Source: Powellomyces hirtus (Eukaryota; Chytridiomycota; Chytridiomycetes; Spizellomycetales; Powellomycetaceae). From it: 64,000 nucleotides of DNA. The notes under the pieces were generated by a model. It was given only the letters and a program-made list of their open reading frames with translations, had not been told where the DNA came from and did no database searches. A program made the position numbers and the translations under genes. The stretch is from contig JAHLKG010000001.1 in assembly GCA_025526995.1 (NCBI GenBank), positions 1,426,001-1,490,000 on the forward strand, in the 5' to 3' direction. Numbering within the stretch: position 1 is the stretch's first letter; every line of letters begins with the position of its first letter. Positions 33,873 to 46,874 of the stretch are shown here, in pieces.

Positions 33873-34477
33873 ACGCCCAGCTCTGCCGTTGAAACCTTTT
33901 TGGTAGTTTAGGTAGTAATTTAATGATGTATTCAAAGATGAGCTGAGCATCAAGGCGCGGAGCTGACAAAAAGTAAGCATGAAAAGAAACTGGATACCTC
34001 TGCAGCTACCTTCTTGGATCATATGCACTATCGACGTATAATCATCAGAATGCTGAAAATTCGCGTTGCAATCAGAGCCTCAAGTACCTGGGCACCTGGA
34101 TGGGGTGGTACCTTCCTATCCTCCTCTGAGGTGCCGATTGGCACTTCTACTCGCTTCTCGGCTTCCACACGCTCCACAAGGCAGATACGAGAGGCATTGA
34201 CAACAGTCCTGTTCTTTTTTTTATTTTGTTTCATCAAGCTTCTGCTGCAGTTGAACGGTACGCACTTTGCAGCATGGCGGTATACTGACAAGGAAGAACT
34301 TGGTTGACGGAGCTAAGGAATACTTCATTTCTTGATAAAACCCGACAATTGATGGCATCCCGGCCGAGGTTTCTTTTGTTCATCGAATTCAGCAAATGGA
34401 AGTGAGTGACTCACGCGTCAGGCCAAGGACGCGTTCTGTCCGAATCTTCCCTTGGTACAATTCCCACGCCAAGCGCA
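33873..34477. promoter_or_regulatory. Region between PhyH-like and TOA1 genes
   Basis: 605 bp. It probably holds the 3' UTR of PhyH and the TOA1 promoter. One minus-strand frame (34028-34291) looks mildly coding; it is listed separately. Confidence 0.4.
34028..34291 (-). other. Possible small protein with C-terminal hydrophobic helix
   Basis: Open minus-strand frame with a charged middle (RICLVERVEAEKRVEVPIGT) and a hydrophobic end (LEALIATRIFSILMIIRR). It has no ATG in frame; a nearby ATG (34274-34276 region) opens MLQSAYRSTAAEA in another frame, and a short intron could join them. A small mitochondrial or tail-anchored protein is possible. Not recognised and weakly supported. Confidence 0.2.
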
Positions 34478-35632
34478 ATGTCAAACCAGGATGTGGTAGG
34501 TCAAGATTAACTATGCCTGGACAGTGAAAGAACCACAGGACTGCTTTGGTCTTCGTGGTTGCTCGCATGGAGCCGGAATTTCCGCGGATCGTTGCGTGGG
34601 ATCTTAAAGTTAGCCTCAGTCTGCCACACTACCGTCTAATGAAAACATTGTTCAGGCCGCCCTGTACACGGAAGTAATAGATGAAGTGTGCTCTAGAATG
34701 GTAGCGTCTTTTGATGAAGTGGGAGTGGGTCGGAACATTTTGGCGGAATTACGAAGGTATGTTGCACAGCGTAGATGGATGTACGTGAGAATGACTTTGT
34801 TCCCACGGATCGAACAGACCTGGAAGGACAAGATTTTTGACGCAAATGTAGCCGATTTTGCCAATCCTGTGGGAGCTGACTATGAAATCGAGCGCAAGCT
34901 ACTCAAAGAAGAGGAGCTGTTTCCAACTGATGGAGTTGACCGGACTGTCTCTTTCGAGACGGTGTCTACCCTCGCAGCGTTAGCCGCTAGTGCGGCATAT
35001 GACAGTATGTTTGAATCGAAACCTATGCCTCAGCTGCCACAGAAATATCATTCTTAACGATACTTCGAAGAGACAGTATCTGAAAACAGCGGAGGAGGAG
35101 CTGCTGGGCAAGACTCGAAACTCCCAGACACGCCGGAAAGTAAAGCAAAAGTACCCAAGAAGACCAAAGCAAAAGTCAAACGGATCGGACAACATGACGG
35201 CATGGCGGGTGACGAAGACGAGGATACTGATGACGAGGTATGGCAGTTTTGTATATGCTGAATGTCTTACGTAAACGTAGCCAGCCCGCACTTAAGGACG
35301 AAGACAACAATGAAATCAACTCGGACCTGGATGAAGACGAATCTGACGAGACTTCCAGCCAATTGACCAATCTGGTCTTGTGCCAATACACTAAGGTCAC
35401 CCAATAACAGCTGTGCATTGAAAGGCAGATGGCAGCAAACTGATGTGCGAGTGGGTTGACAGGTTAAAAGGGTTAAGAACAATTGGAAGTGCTCGCTGGT
35501 TGACGGCATCATGACTATCAATGAACGAGACCACGTCTTTAACAAGGTATGCAGTCACTGCTAATTTCTGCATCTGATCTTGATTTGGGTTCATAACTTT
35601 GCGAGCAGCTTACTTGTGACTTTAACTGGTGA
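34478..35632 (+). CDS. TOA1: TFIIA large subunit (alpha/beta), TOA1
   Basis: General transcription factor subunit that stabilises TBP on DNA. The first exon is tiny (MSNQDV at 34478); intron about 34496-34655 joins to AALYTEVIDEVCSRMVASF, the conserved alpha N-terminal helix bundle, then DEVGVGRNILAELRR. A further intron separates this from IEQTWKDKIFDANVADFAN. The linker is short and acidic. The beta region has DLDEDESDETSSQLTNLVLC and QYTKVT, then after introns VKNNWKCSLVDGIMTINERD and HVFNKV, with the last exon LTCDFNW ending at TGA 35630-35632. This C-terminal order (CQYxKVxRxKNxWKxxLKDGxxxxNxxDYxF) is diagnostic. Intron boundaries in the linker are approximate; the linker is shorter than in human TFIIA. 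Confidence 0.88.
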
Positions 35633-36091
35633 ACGATGATGGCCTTCCACAAGGACCGATAGATCAGATGACAATGATCGAATGCCGAAGCGTATCTCTC
35701 CTATTGATTTACTATGCAAAAGTGTGGAGCATGTTTTGATAGTTAATTCGTAAAAGTCAGATAGTCAGCATTCTTTTTGAGCATTATAGGCGCGGTCACT
35801 GCGCACTGATTTGTTTTGTTTGAAACGCGCAGGGAGTGATGACGCATTGATTTGCATCTTATCAATCTCATGACTCCAGCCAATCCGATCCATCAGCCTT
35901 TGACCCCACTCTCACTCCCCCACCAATCCAGTATTCTTAAACCAGTAACGGAATCCCAAATTACCTCCCCCCCCCCGTGTGTTCTCACATTTCCCATATA
36001 GTTTTTCTTTATCTGTCCTCTCGACTCTGTTGAGGTTGTTTGCAAAAGCATTCAATCCCCCGTACGTAGCCAAACTAGTATAGCCCGCACA
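35633..36091. promoter_or_regulatory. Promoter region of LEU1
   Basis: 459 bp. Includes a C-run of about ten bases near 35966-35977 and pyrimidine-rich DNA up to the ATG. No Leu3-type CCGG-N4-CCGG site was seen. No gene was recognised. Confidence 0.4.
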
Positions 36092-38467
36092 ATGACTGTC
36101 GCTACCCCGTCGCCACAACCATCGGCGCAACCCCGCACACTGTACGACAAGATCTGGGACGATCATGTCGTGGAGCACATGCCGGACGGAACCTGTCTTC
36201 TGTACATTGACCGTCACCTCGTCCACGAAGTCACTTCACCACAAGCCTTTGAGGGTCTGCGCAATGCTGCCAGATCCGTTCGCAGGCGCGACCTGACTCT
36301 TGCGACTGTCGACCACAACATTCCGACGACAGGTAACCGAAAACATTTCAAGTCCATTGCCACTTTTGTCGACGAGGCAGAGTCTCGAAATCAATGTCAG
36401 ACTCTCGAGGAAAACGTCGCCAACTTTGGCCTCACCTATTTCGGCCTGAGCGACAAGCGTCAGGGGATCGTACACGTTATCGGTCCCGAGCAAGGCTTCA
36501 CCCTTCCCGGCACGACTCTTGTTTGTGGAGACTCACACACCTCCACTCACGGTGCCTTTGGTGCCCTTGCCTTTGGAATTGGAACATCCGAGGTGGAGCA
36601 TGTGCTCGCCACCCAGACCCTCCTGACCAAAAAGTCGAAGAACATGTGTATTCGCGTGACTGGCGACCTCTTGGATGGCGTTACTTCAAAGGACGTCATC
36701 CTGCACATCATCGGAGTCATCGGTACCGCCGGAGGCAACGGACATGTCATTGAGGTAAGCGCATTCTGTGTAAGAACTACTACTCAACAACGATTGACTA
36801 AATCTTTCGTGATGCAGTTCTGTGGAACAGCTTTGGAATCCCTGACCATGGAGGCGAGAATGTCCATTTGCAACATGGCTATTGAAGCTGGCGCGCGTGC
36901 TGGCATGATTGCTCCCGACGAGATCACCTTCCAATACTTGAAAGATCGACCTCTTGCCCCCAAAGCTGGTCAGGAATGGGATCAAGCAGTTGCATACTGG
37001 CATTCCCTGCGCTCCGATCCTGGCGCAAAGTATGATATCGAGGTCGACATTAGAGCCGAAGACATTGTGCCCACCCTCACATGGGGCACCAGTCCGCAAG
37101 ACGTTGTGGCCATTACTGGCAACGTTCCCGATCCATCCAAGGTCACAGATGCCAATAAGAAGGCCGCTATGGAACGAGCTTTGGCATACATGGGCTTGGA
37201 GCCCAACACAAAGATGGACACGATTCCAGTCGACAAGGTGTTCATTGGTTCGTGTACCAACTCGCGAATTGAGGATCTTCGCTCTGCCGCTCGCATCGCG
37301 TCCGGACGACGCGTTGCGTCAAACGTCCACGCTATGGTCGTGCCTGGATCGGGTCTTGTGAAGCAACAAGCAGAAGCGGAGGGTTTGGACAAGGTGTTTA
37401 TCGAGGCCGGGTTTGACTGGCGCGAAGCTGGATGTTCCATGTGCCTGGGAATGAACCCAGATCAGCTGAAACCGTACGAGCGTTGCGCCTCCACCTCCAA
37501 CCGCAACTTTGAAGGACGTCAAGGTCAAAAAGGACGGACGCACTTGGTGAGTCCAGCAATGGCCGCTGCTGCTGCGGTCACGGGTCGCCTGACGGATGTC
37601 CGGGAGCTCGTGGCTGCCGACCGCGTTGGATCCGCCGATATTGTCGTCACTATTCGAGATTCCAAGGATTTTCTGGGATCGAGCGGTAGCGTAACCCCCG
37701 CGGCACAATCGGAAACCAAAGATGTTCCGGCATCTGAATCACCAATACCCGCGACAGCCGTTGCGGCCCCAGCTGGGGCTTCCGCTGGCATGCCATCATT
37801 CACCACTCTCAAGGGGATTGCTGCGCCACTGCCCATGCCTAACATTGACACCGACATGATCATCCCGAAGCAATTTCTGAAAACCATCAAGCGAACTGGG
37901 CTTGGAAAGTCACTGTTCTACGAACTCCGCTACGACATTACCACAGATACGCCAAGACCTGATTTCGTCCTCAACACACCTCCTTACACTAACGCGTCCA
38001 TCCTGATCACGGGGGAGAACTTTGGATGCGGATCGAGTCGTGAACACGCCCCTTGGGCCTTGAACGATTTTGGCATCCGTTGTATCATTGCACCATCGTT
38101 CGCCGATATCTTCTTCAACAACTGCTTCAAAAACGGGATGCTCCCGCTTCCCTTGCCCGAGGCAACCATCAAACCCCTCTTGGAAGATGCGCAGCAGGGC
38201 AAACAACTCGAAGTCGATCTGGTGTCGCAGACCATTAACCGAGACAATGGGGAGCGCATCCCGTTCGAGGTTGAGGAGTTCCGAAAGCACTGTTTAGTTA
38301 ACGGACTGGACGATATTGGCCTTACCCTGCAAAAGGCAAACGCGATCGACGTATTCGAACAGCGTAGAAGTCAAGCCTGGCCGTGGCTCGATGGAGTTGG
38401 TTACAGAGTCAAGGGTAGTGCTGTCAAGCCATTCGTTGAGAAGCCCGCAAAGAAGATGGATTGGTAG
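36092..38467 (+). CDS. LEU1: 3-isopropylmalate dehydratase (isopropylmalate isomerase), fused LeuC-LeuD
   Basis: Second step of leucine synthesis: isomerises 2-isopropylmalate to 3-isopropylmalate with a [4Fe-4S] cluster. About 770 residues. The large LeuC half has [39 protein letters not shown], and cluster cysteines in [10 protein letters not shown] and [13 protein letters not shown]. One intron lies near 36755-36816, joining VIE to FCGTALES; the frame stays open through it. A Pro/Ala/Ser-rich linker (about 37700-37790) leads to the LeuD half: [38 protein letters not shown] and [17 protein letters not shown]. The two-in-one fusion is the fungal form of this enzyme. The ATG at 36092 gives [10 protein letters not shown] without a clear presequence, so the enzyme is probably cytosolic as in yeast. 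Confidence 0.97.
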   Translation: MTVATPSPQPSAQPRTLYDKIWDDHVVEHMPDGTCLLYIDRHLVHEVTSPQAFEGLRNAARSVRRRDLTLATVDHNIPTTGNRKHFKSIATFVDEAESRNQCQTLEENVANFGLTYFGLSDKRQGIVHVIGPEQGFTLPGTTLVCGDSHTSTHGAFGALAFGIGTSEVEHVLATQTLLTKKSKNMCIRVTGDLLDGVTSKDVILHIIGVIGTAGGNGHVIEVSAFCVRTTTQQRLTKSFVMQFCGTALESLTMEARMSICNMAIEAGARAGMIAPDEITFQYLKDRPLAPKAGQEWDQAVAYWHSLRSDPGAKYDIEVDIRAEDIVPTLTWGTSPQDVVAITGNVPDPSKVTDANKKAAMERALAYMGLEPNTKMDTIPVDKVFIGSCTNSRIEDLRSAARIASGRRVASNVHAMVVPGSGLVKQQAEAEGLDKVFIEAGFDWREAGCSMCLGMNPDQLKPYERCASTSNRNFEGRQGQKGRTHLVSPAMAAAAAVTGRLTDVRELVAADRVGSADIVVTIRDSKDFLGSSGSVTPAAQSETKDVPASESPIPATAVAAPAGASAGMPSFTTLKGIAAPLPMPNIDTDMIIPKQFLKTIKRTGLGKSLFYELRYDITTDTPRPDFVLNTPPYTNASILITGENFGCGSSREHAPWALNDFGIRCIIAPSFADIFFNNCFKNGMLPLPLPEATIKPLLEDAQQGKQLEVDLVSQTINRDNGERIPFEVEEFRKHCLVNGLDDIGLTLQKANAIDVFEQRRSQAWPWLDGVGYRVKGSAVKPFVEKPAKKMDW

Positions 38468-38677
38468 AGAGAACTTAATGATTCACAATTAAATTGATAA
38501 GATGATACGCCCTTACGGCGCTTTAACTGCATATTTTACACGCCATTCGTCAACTGAAACTGTTTGACAGTTACGCATATACAATGATATCAGTCCGCGC
38601 TTCCAACCGGTATTCAGCCCAAACTACTTGCTCCAAACATAAATTATTCACGGTTATTTACAAAATTGCGAGGGTTA

Positions 38678-39640
38678 TCATCCGCTGACACAGAGTCCTC
38701 CCAACCGATCTCCGATGTCAGCCACATCTTCCAGCAGCCCTACCGAATGCAGCACCGCTTCCAAGTCTTCATGATCGCACCTCCCGTCTCGTTTGTAGGA
38801 TTCCACATCGTCCAGGACGCGCAGGGCAGTGGCGATGGTGTCTCCGTTGCGGTAGGCGATGAGAGCCGGCAAGGCAATCTGGTCAAACGACTCATCGGCC
38901 ACATGGCTCAGAATTCGGCAGAATTTCACTGAGGGGTATCGCGCCGCAATTCTGTCCAACAGTGTGTTCACCAGTCGGCACTGCTGCATGTTCGGCTGAT
39001 AGAGGTGGATGATGACGGTGACATACGGCGCTTCATCGTCGACGGCAGAGAGGTAATCGTCTGAAGACTCCAATTCGGTCACTGTCCCGAATTGCGGCAA
39101 CGATGCGATGCGGGCCATCTGCGCGAGGCGCTTGGCGCGGTATTCTGCCATGTAACTGTTTTCGTCGTCTTCTTCATCGTCGGCTTGCACCCGAAGAGTT
39201 TCCAGCGCCGCTGCAAGCTGACCAGCTCCACTGCTTCCGTTTTTCTCTTCAGCGATTTGCCTCGCCGCCCACCCACTGCTCAAGGCCTTTTTGTCCAGAA
39301 CATCCCAATTCCTCCGCTGTTCAATCTCGTGTCGCGCACGTTCCTGCCGCTGATGGAACTTGCGGTCCGCTATGACACCCTTTGGGCCAGTTTTGGCCCC
39401 GCCAATCTCAAGATGCTGCCGAAGCGCAGCGTCAGACAATGCGCGTGTTGCGGCCGTGTTGGGTGGTGGAACCTCACGCTGAGGGCGAGGGTCGTCGTCC
39501 AACTCTTCTTCGTCTGAATTGAGACTGTGGTCAGACTCGGCGTCGGGATCAGGCCCGCGCCGGTCGCCAGGTTCCAGATGGCTCTCTCCGCCCGAATTGC
39601 CTGTTATTGCCCGAAGTATTCGTTCGTCCAAGTCAGTCAT
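38678..39640 (-). CDS. Phosducin-like protein (thioredoxin-fold chaperone for G-beta-gamma/CCT)
   Basis: The ATG at 39638-39640 starts MTDLDERILRAITGNSG. An acidic N-terminal part (SLNSDEEELDDDPRPQ) precedes the phosducin helical region with KTGPKGVIADRKFHQRQER and a long helix (EYRAKRLAQMARIASLPQFG). The thioredoxin-like domain is VTVIIHLYQPNMQQCRLVNT, then LLDRIAARYPSVKFCRILSH and FDQIALPALIAYRNGDTIAT. GPKGVIxD and the HLYQ...CxLxN phrase fit PhLP1/PDCL better than PhLP2/3. PDCL helps CCT fold G-beta and assemble G-beta-gamma. Intronless. It is divergent from xylulokinase with 287 bp between starts. Confidence 0.85.
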   Translation of the reverse strand: MTDLDERILRAITGNSGGESHLEPGDRRGPDPDAESDHSLNSDEEELDDDPRPQREVPPPNTAATRALSDAALRQHLEIGGAKTGPKGVIADRKFHQRQERARHEIEQRRNWDVLDKKALSSGWAARQIAEEKNGSSGAGQLAAALETLRVQADDEEDDENSYMAEYRAKRLAQMARIASLPQFGTVTELESSDDYLSAVDDEAPYVTVIIHLYQPNMQQCRLVNTLLDRIAARYPSVKFCRILSHVADESFDQIALPALIAYRNGDTIATALRVLDDVESYKRDGRCDHEDLEAVLHSVGLLEDVADIGDRLGGLCVSG

Positions 39641-39927
39641 TATGTATGGGTGTGCTGCTGATGCTGACTGTTGTCTCAGTGCCACAATCAGACGAGTGAA
39701 AGTTACCGGTATGCTGACGCGTGAGTTGTCCTGCGTGACTCAACGTCGTGACGGTTACGCGCTTTCTCGTCGACGTGGTCTTGTGTTTTCCAGACCGGCC
39801 GAGCTCCAGCGCAGGGTGTCGAATACAACATGTCTATTTCGAGCGCAAACCAACTACGACACCGACTATCAAACTGTCCATTCGACATTTCATCGAGCAG
39901 CGTAAATTCATCTGCATCTCGAGAAAG

Positions 39928-41876
<1,949 letters not shown>

Positions 41877-42643
41877 ATATCAAACACGGCGCCCTTCACG
41901 CACAGGGGGGCGGAAAATAACAGTGTAGCTGGCCTGTGGATGCATCTAAAGTAGACCTCTATGTAGATCCATGTAGACAACTTGATACGCCACCTCGAAT
42001 TTGACCTACCTGGCCATCTGTATCTCGGCATGCGCGGCTTTCAATTGAAACCTGGTTGCTTTTTTGTGCACATGCTCAAATTAACTCTCGTGATCAAGCA
42101 GCTGATGGACGCGTCCGGCGGCCCACGCCGGAGAACTTGGCGCTGAAGATCCACTTGGCTGTCAACACTATCAGGCGCAGAAATGCGACCAGAAAGCGGG
42201 ACATATTTTGAAGCAATTGACAGCATCGCAGCTCCTTGTCCTCCAGAATGTTGAGTTATTTGTGCGCAACCCCAATGAGGTATGCAATGAGGAGCAATGA
42301 GGATGGATATAGATGCGAAGTTTCTGGTGTACTATGACGTACGACACATTGGTAAAGAACGGCGGAACTTGGATCTGCTGTTTCGGTAAACGTACATCCA
42401 AGTCCTCATAGTCTACCAGTACAAGCGATAGTTCGGATCAACCTGAAATCTTATTTCCATTCCTTCCTGAGTGTGAACCGAAAGCTGCCCAATGCATTCG
42501 GAGGTGGACCACCGATACCAGCCTCTCGGGCACGTGTCGTGAAGCCATGCCGCAGAAACACGGAGGCAAACGTCCGAACATAGCCACCGAGTGTGCGAAA
42601 TGGAAGCGACAGCGTAGTAATTGATTTATTAATGAAGAATTCA
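41877..42643. other. Convergent gap with short coding-like frames
   Basis: 767 bp between the stop codons of xylulokinase and the CSC1-like gene. Plus-strand fragments look protein-like in changing frames (for example LKQLTASQLLVLQNVELFVR at about 42210-42280 and RHIGKERRNLDLLFR at about 42340-42388). No start, domain or splice plan could be assembled. A GCAATGAGG-type short direct repeat lies near 42273-42302. Probably a decayed gene or chance frames. Confidence 0.3.
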
Positions 42644-45600
42644 TCAACTCATGCTTAGATGCGCCCAAGCTGTAACACCATCTACGAAACTCATTACTTT
42701 CCTGGCCACAGTAGCACTATTCCTTCGTGCAAAAGCACCATCTCGCGTAACAGACCCCTCATTCCCATTCGTCCTTGCTTCCCCAGAACCACCCAACTCC
42801 CAAACGCCAACGCGTTGTCTCCCTACAATTCTATCGTACAATCCCCGCTGCCCTCTGCTCATTTCTTCACGGGCCTCCCGGCATCGCCGCGGTTGTATGG
42901 CTCCCGGAACCCACGGAACTGGTAATCGCCCAATTAGCGCTGGATGGACGTATGTGTGGATTTGCAGATCGTCGCCTCCAAAAGCGCCGATTTCTTGTTC
43001 CTCTTCGTCGCCGGCCGGGACGATTGCACTGGCGGTAATGAAAGGAGCGTCCAGCACTCCAGGAACGCGAGTCATCGGGGGCTCGAGATGCTGCGTATGT
43101 ATCACCTCATCTGAATTATCCAAGTCCGTTACAGCCTCCTCGTAAAGCAGATCGTTCACCAGCGCTTGAGACTCATCAGCGCTGCTACTGCGACGTCCGT
43201 CTTCTGCATCCTCCGGGACAGCTTGAAAATAGAAGTCATCTGGTCGTCCCGCATCTCGTTCGCGGGATCCACTAGGTCCGTCATGAGCCATTTCAAAACG
43301 TGATGGAGAGGATGATAGCGACCCATACGCCCCATCAGGGGTTGAAGGGGTCGTGGTTGATCCCGCTCGGCTCAATAGTTCCTCGGTCTCTTCCACCAAG
43401 CCACTGGGCCGACCATCCGCAGTCGCAGTGCTTGCTTTTCGAACGCGACCCCGGATCGCTTTGATTGACACACGTTTGCTGACGGTCGCAGAATGCCTGT
43501 GCACGGAAGATCGAGGCGAACGTACTGGTGCAAGTTCTTTTCCGTGTTCTGTTTCACCCACCATCACTCCATCTCTCGCCGTTCCACTTTCTGTTCGCTG
43601 ACTAGCAAGTTCCCTCGCTACACTGCCAACCACGTCTAAGGGCACATGGTCGAGAAGCTTCTCAAAGCCGTGCTTGAACCACCAGAATATGAGTCCCGTT
43701 ATAATCAACAGCGGTGCCACGCCGACGACCATTTGTACATATCCACTCCAATGCAACTTGCTCTTATCGTCCGATCGCATGGACCGTTCATCATCGTCTG
43801 GATGTCCGTTGATACCAGACCCGGCTTTTAGGGCCAGAACCCCCATCATGGTCAATTGCATGATAAAGATTCCGGCTAGGCACCGGCGAATGGCCATCGG
43901 CGCATGTTTACCTCCTGTCTCGTAACGCGGAATGTTGACGTATAGGAGGAGGTACTATGTGCACATTTTACGTTAGTAAGAACGTGTATTCTTGACATAA
44001 ATTCGGTGTCGTGTAGTTGACTCACCTTGTAGACAAACCACGCAATTGCAAAAAAAAGTGTGCAGAAGGGCAAGATCAGTGGCGCCACAGGCGCATATGT
44101 GATGCCGACACAAAACACAAGGATAGGTCCCGGGTATGCAAGTCCATAGTTGATACTCGTGAGAACGCTTGGATAGTAGGCATCTGACACTTGACGAGGA
44201 GTGCTCCTACTCCACGACGCTAGCCTAGTGATCCAGGTTATGATAAGCGGCCCCACTAGTAACAACTGAGCCGGATACACTGCGGTGGCCTGAAGCATCA
44301 CATAGTTGATTTGTGCCGGAGCAGCCTGAAGCAACAACGGATCAGCGAACTTTGAAGGTATCCCATTTGTCACGATTCTGGACCTACCCGGGGTACAGAC
44401 CTTCCTAGCATGTCGATAATTTCGCCGGGCCCGAGTCTGATGATTTCCGAACCGCGTTCCCATATTTGATGAGCAACCGTTTGCACAAACAAAATGTTCC
44501 AGATCTGGTAGAAAAAGTATCTGACACGTGCGATGTAGATGCGGTCAGTCTCTTGGGAGAAAGCAAGTAGCTTCTAGATAACCTACTTGGATAGAACTGA
44601 TGCATCAATCCAGCTTTGTGCTTCGAGACCTTGCGCTTGTGCGAGCACTGTAATAACTTCGGTCAGAATAGGAACATCTTTCGCACTTTGATCCAAGCAT
44701 CCTCACGTATAAGAACAGCAGGCAAACTGGACGTCCATGCCGCCGTCACGACCGCTGGAATGACGCCCTGTATAAACTGCACCCATCCAGGTCCCAGGTG
44801 CTTCAAGAATGATTGCAACTTGGGAAATGTATCCAGACTTATGAGCGCGGTGATACCAGAAACAACGATGGTGGAGAAGAAGACCAGCACAAATAAGGTG
44901 GCAGCGACGGCGACCGAACGGAACATTTTAATGTAGCTGTCCGCAACCTTGGAACTCAAATTGACCCAGAACACATCTCGAGGCTCGGGTGCTTGGCGTG
45001 CCATGCAAGCAAATGGCCGACGATGCAGGAGCACTTGTGATGCGAGAATAGCACTTTCCGGAGATTCAAACGTGACAAATCCGGCTGACGTGGCCGCACT
45101 GGACTCGGGATTTTTGCGCAACCTTGCGACCTTGCGATCCCATTCTTGAAATTTTTCAGCGTAATATCCGGCGGAATCTACTAGCGGGCCTCGCAGCCCC
45201 ATGAACCCAGTTCGATGTTTTGGTCGATTCCGTGGATCAACCGCGTCAAGGCGACTCATTAGTTCGAACAGACTTCCATCTCCGGGATCAGACGAGGTAG
45301 AGAAGCGCCGAGGAACGGAAAGGAGTGGACGGGAGGCCTGGTCGAGATCGTCGTATTCATCCGACTCGTTCCCAGCTTCACCGATGTCCGCCAGAGCCGT
45401 TCGGCTGAGATTTCCAATGATGTTGAGGCCGTTACCGCGTTCAAAGCCATTGCCGGAAGATATGTGCCCGCCGCTGTGCAGGCTGGAAGAGCTGCCATCT
45501 CGAAACAATGGAAGCCCCGCGCGATTGGGGTATCTTCGAGCGTTGCGCATGACATTTGCGTAGATTTTCTCAAGCTGTGTGAGGTAGTACGCTCGTTTCT

Positions 45601-46454
45601 GCACGGCGTTTCGCAAATGCGACCACTTTCGACAGAGTACCACATTTTCCACTTTTCCAATCCCCAGTCCTTCAAAATATGAGGCAAGATCGACTTCGTG
45701 TCGCAACTCGCGGGGGATGCCAAAGACAATAATAGACCGGATTTCGATTTTGCTCATGTGTGTACGGCGCAGCACATGCTCGACATAGTGTGTCTTGAGG
45801 TCGACGATGCCTCGATAGTAAGCGATGAGGTAGGCATAAGCGATCAGAGAAAAGAACCATGTGAAGAACAGATGCACCCAGAGTGAGTGCGACTGCTTTG
45901 GAACGTTTTCGACAGTGAGCGCTGGGATGAGGACATCCTCATAGAGAATTCCGGTAGAGTTGTTATATCGAGGCGGATTCGCAAAGTAGTTGACCGGGGC
46001 GATCACGCTCAGACCAAAGAAACTCAGTACTGTGAACAGGTGAGCTCCCATCTTGAAAAATCGCAGGAGCACAACCCCATCCAAGCCAACTTGTGTTACA
46101 AGTAAGGGTTCTGGCATGCGAAGTAACGCCGGCACCCAGGCCAACAGACCGCTTGGGAGTTTCGGTGGGCGTCCGCTAATCGAGACAAGAACTAGTAAGC
46201 GAACCGGGATTGGAAAAGTCAGAACGCAAAGTTCGGCGTTCTTACCCAGCAAGTGCTCTTCTGGGAGCATAGATATCCCGAAAGAAACTCCGAACTATGC
46301 AGAAAACCAAGATACACAGGACTCCCACGGAGAAGAAGGTGGCCAACGGCACAATAATGCCGGCCTTGATTTTGAGGTCTGGATCATCTTGCTTGAAAGT
46401 CCCAAGACCAGTGGCCACGTCATACAGCATGGCTTTCACACTGTGGTCGTGCAT
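42644..46454 (-). CDS. CSC1: CSC1/TMEM63 (OSCA) family hyperosmolality-gated cation channel
   Basis: Multi-pass DUF221/RSN1 protein of plasma membrane or ER. The likely ATG near 46454 (MHDHSVKAMLYDVATGLG; longer starts upstream lack ATG) is followed by TM1 (IIVPLATFFSVGVLCILVFC). After an intron: LPSGLLAWVPALLRMPEPLL, then FLRFF-type motif VVLLRFFKMGAHLFTVLSFF. Two helices (HLFFTWFFSLIAYAYLIAYY), the cytosolic RRM-like domain (RSIIVFGIPRELRHEVDLAS) with GFMGLRGPLVDSAGYYAEKF, and SAGFVTFESPESAILASQVL follow. The pore block has VNLSSKVADSYIKMFRSVAV, SFLKHLGPGWVQFIQGVIPA, AAPAQINYVMLQATAVYPAQ and PVAPLILPFCTLFFAIAWFV. A long Ser/Arg-rich C-terminal tail ends near IHTYVHPALIGRLPVPWVPG and AWAHLSMS. 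Introns lie near 46180-46245, 44470-44620 and 43898-44020. Overall matches fungal CSC1 proteins. Confidence 0.88.
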
Positions 46455-46874
46455 ATTGAGGTCGTTGTTGTCGAGTTTGGTCGCGGAAGGACAGGGCCGT
46501 GCGACATTAGCCCGCACGAAGTTCAGCTGGGTTGGCAAACGACCCCTGCTTGAAACAATGAGACGAAGGAAAGACAGACAATACGGAAGGCAAAAAACAG
46601 GTAGACTATGGGTGCGGAGTCGATCAAATGGGGTATATATGGGACGTGGGAACAGACGAAATGTCTAATGAATGTGTTTTTTGAACGAAGGAATGAAGGA
46701 ATGAAGGGTGATGGAAAATGCAAGGGCGAGTTTAAAGATGAAGATGAGGATACCAGCCACAGGCGCGCGAAACCGCAACACCCCCTACATATAGCCTGGC
46801 TGTGGGACACTAATCTACCTTCTGGAGGCAAATACTTCCTCAGGTGCCCTGTTCATTCAACCGCGCTGGGTTGC
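46455..46874. promoter_or_regulatory. Promoter region of CSC1-like gene and 3' end of M17 gene
   Basis: 420 bp upstream of CSC1. The tail of the neighbouring aminopeptidase gene begins at 46875. No further gene was seen. Confidence 0.35.
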
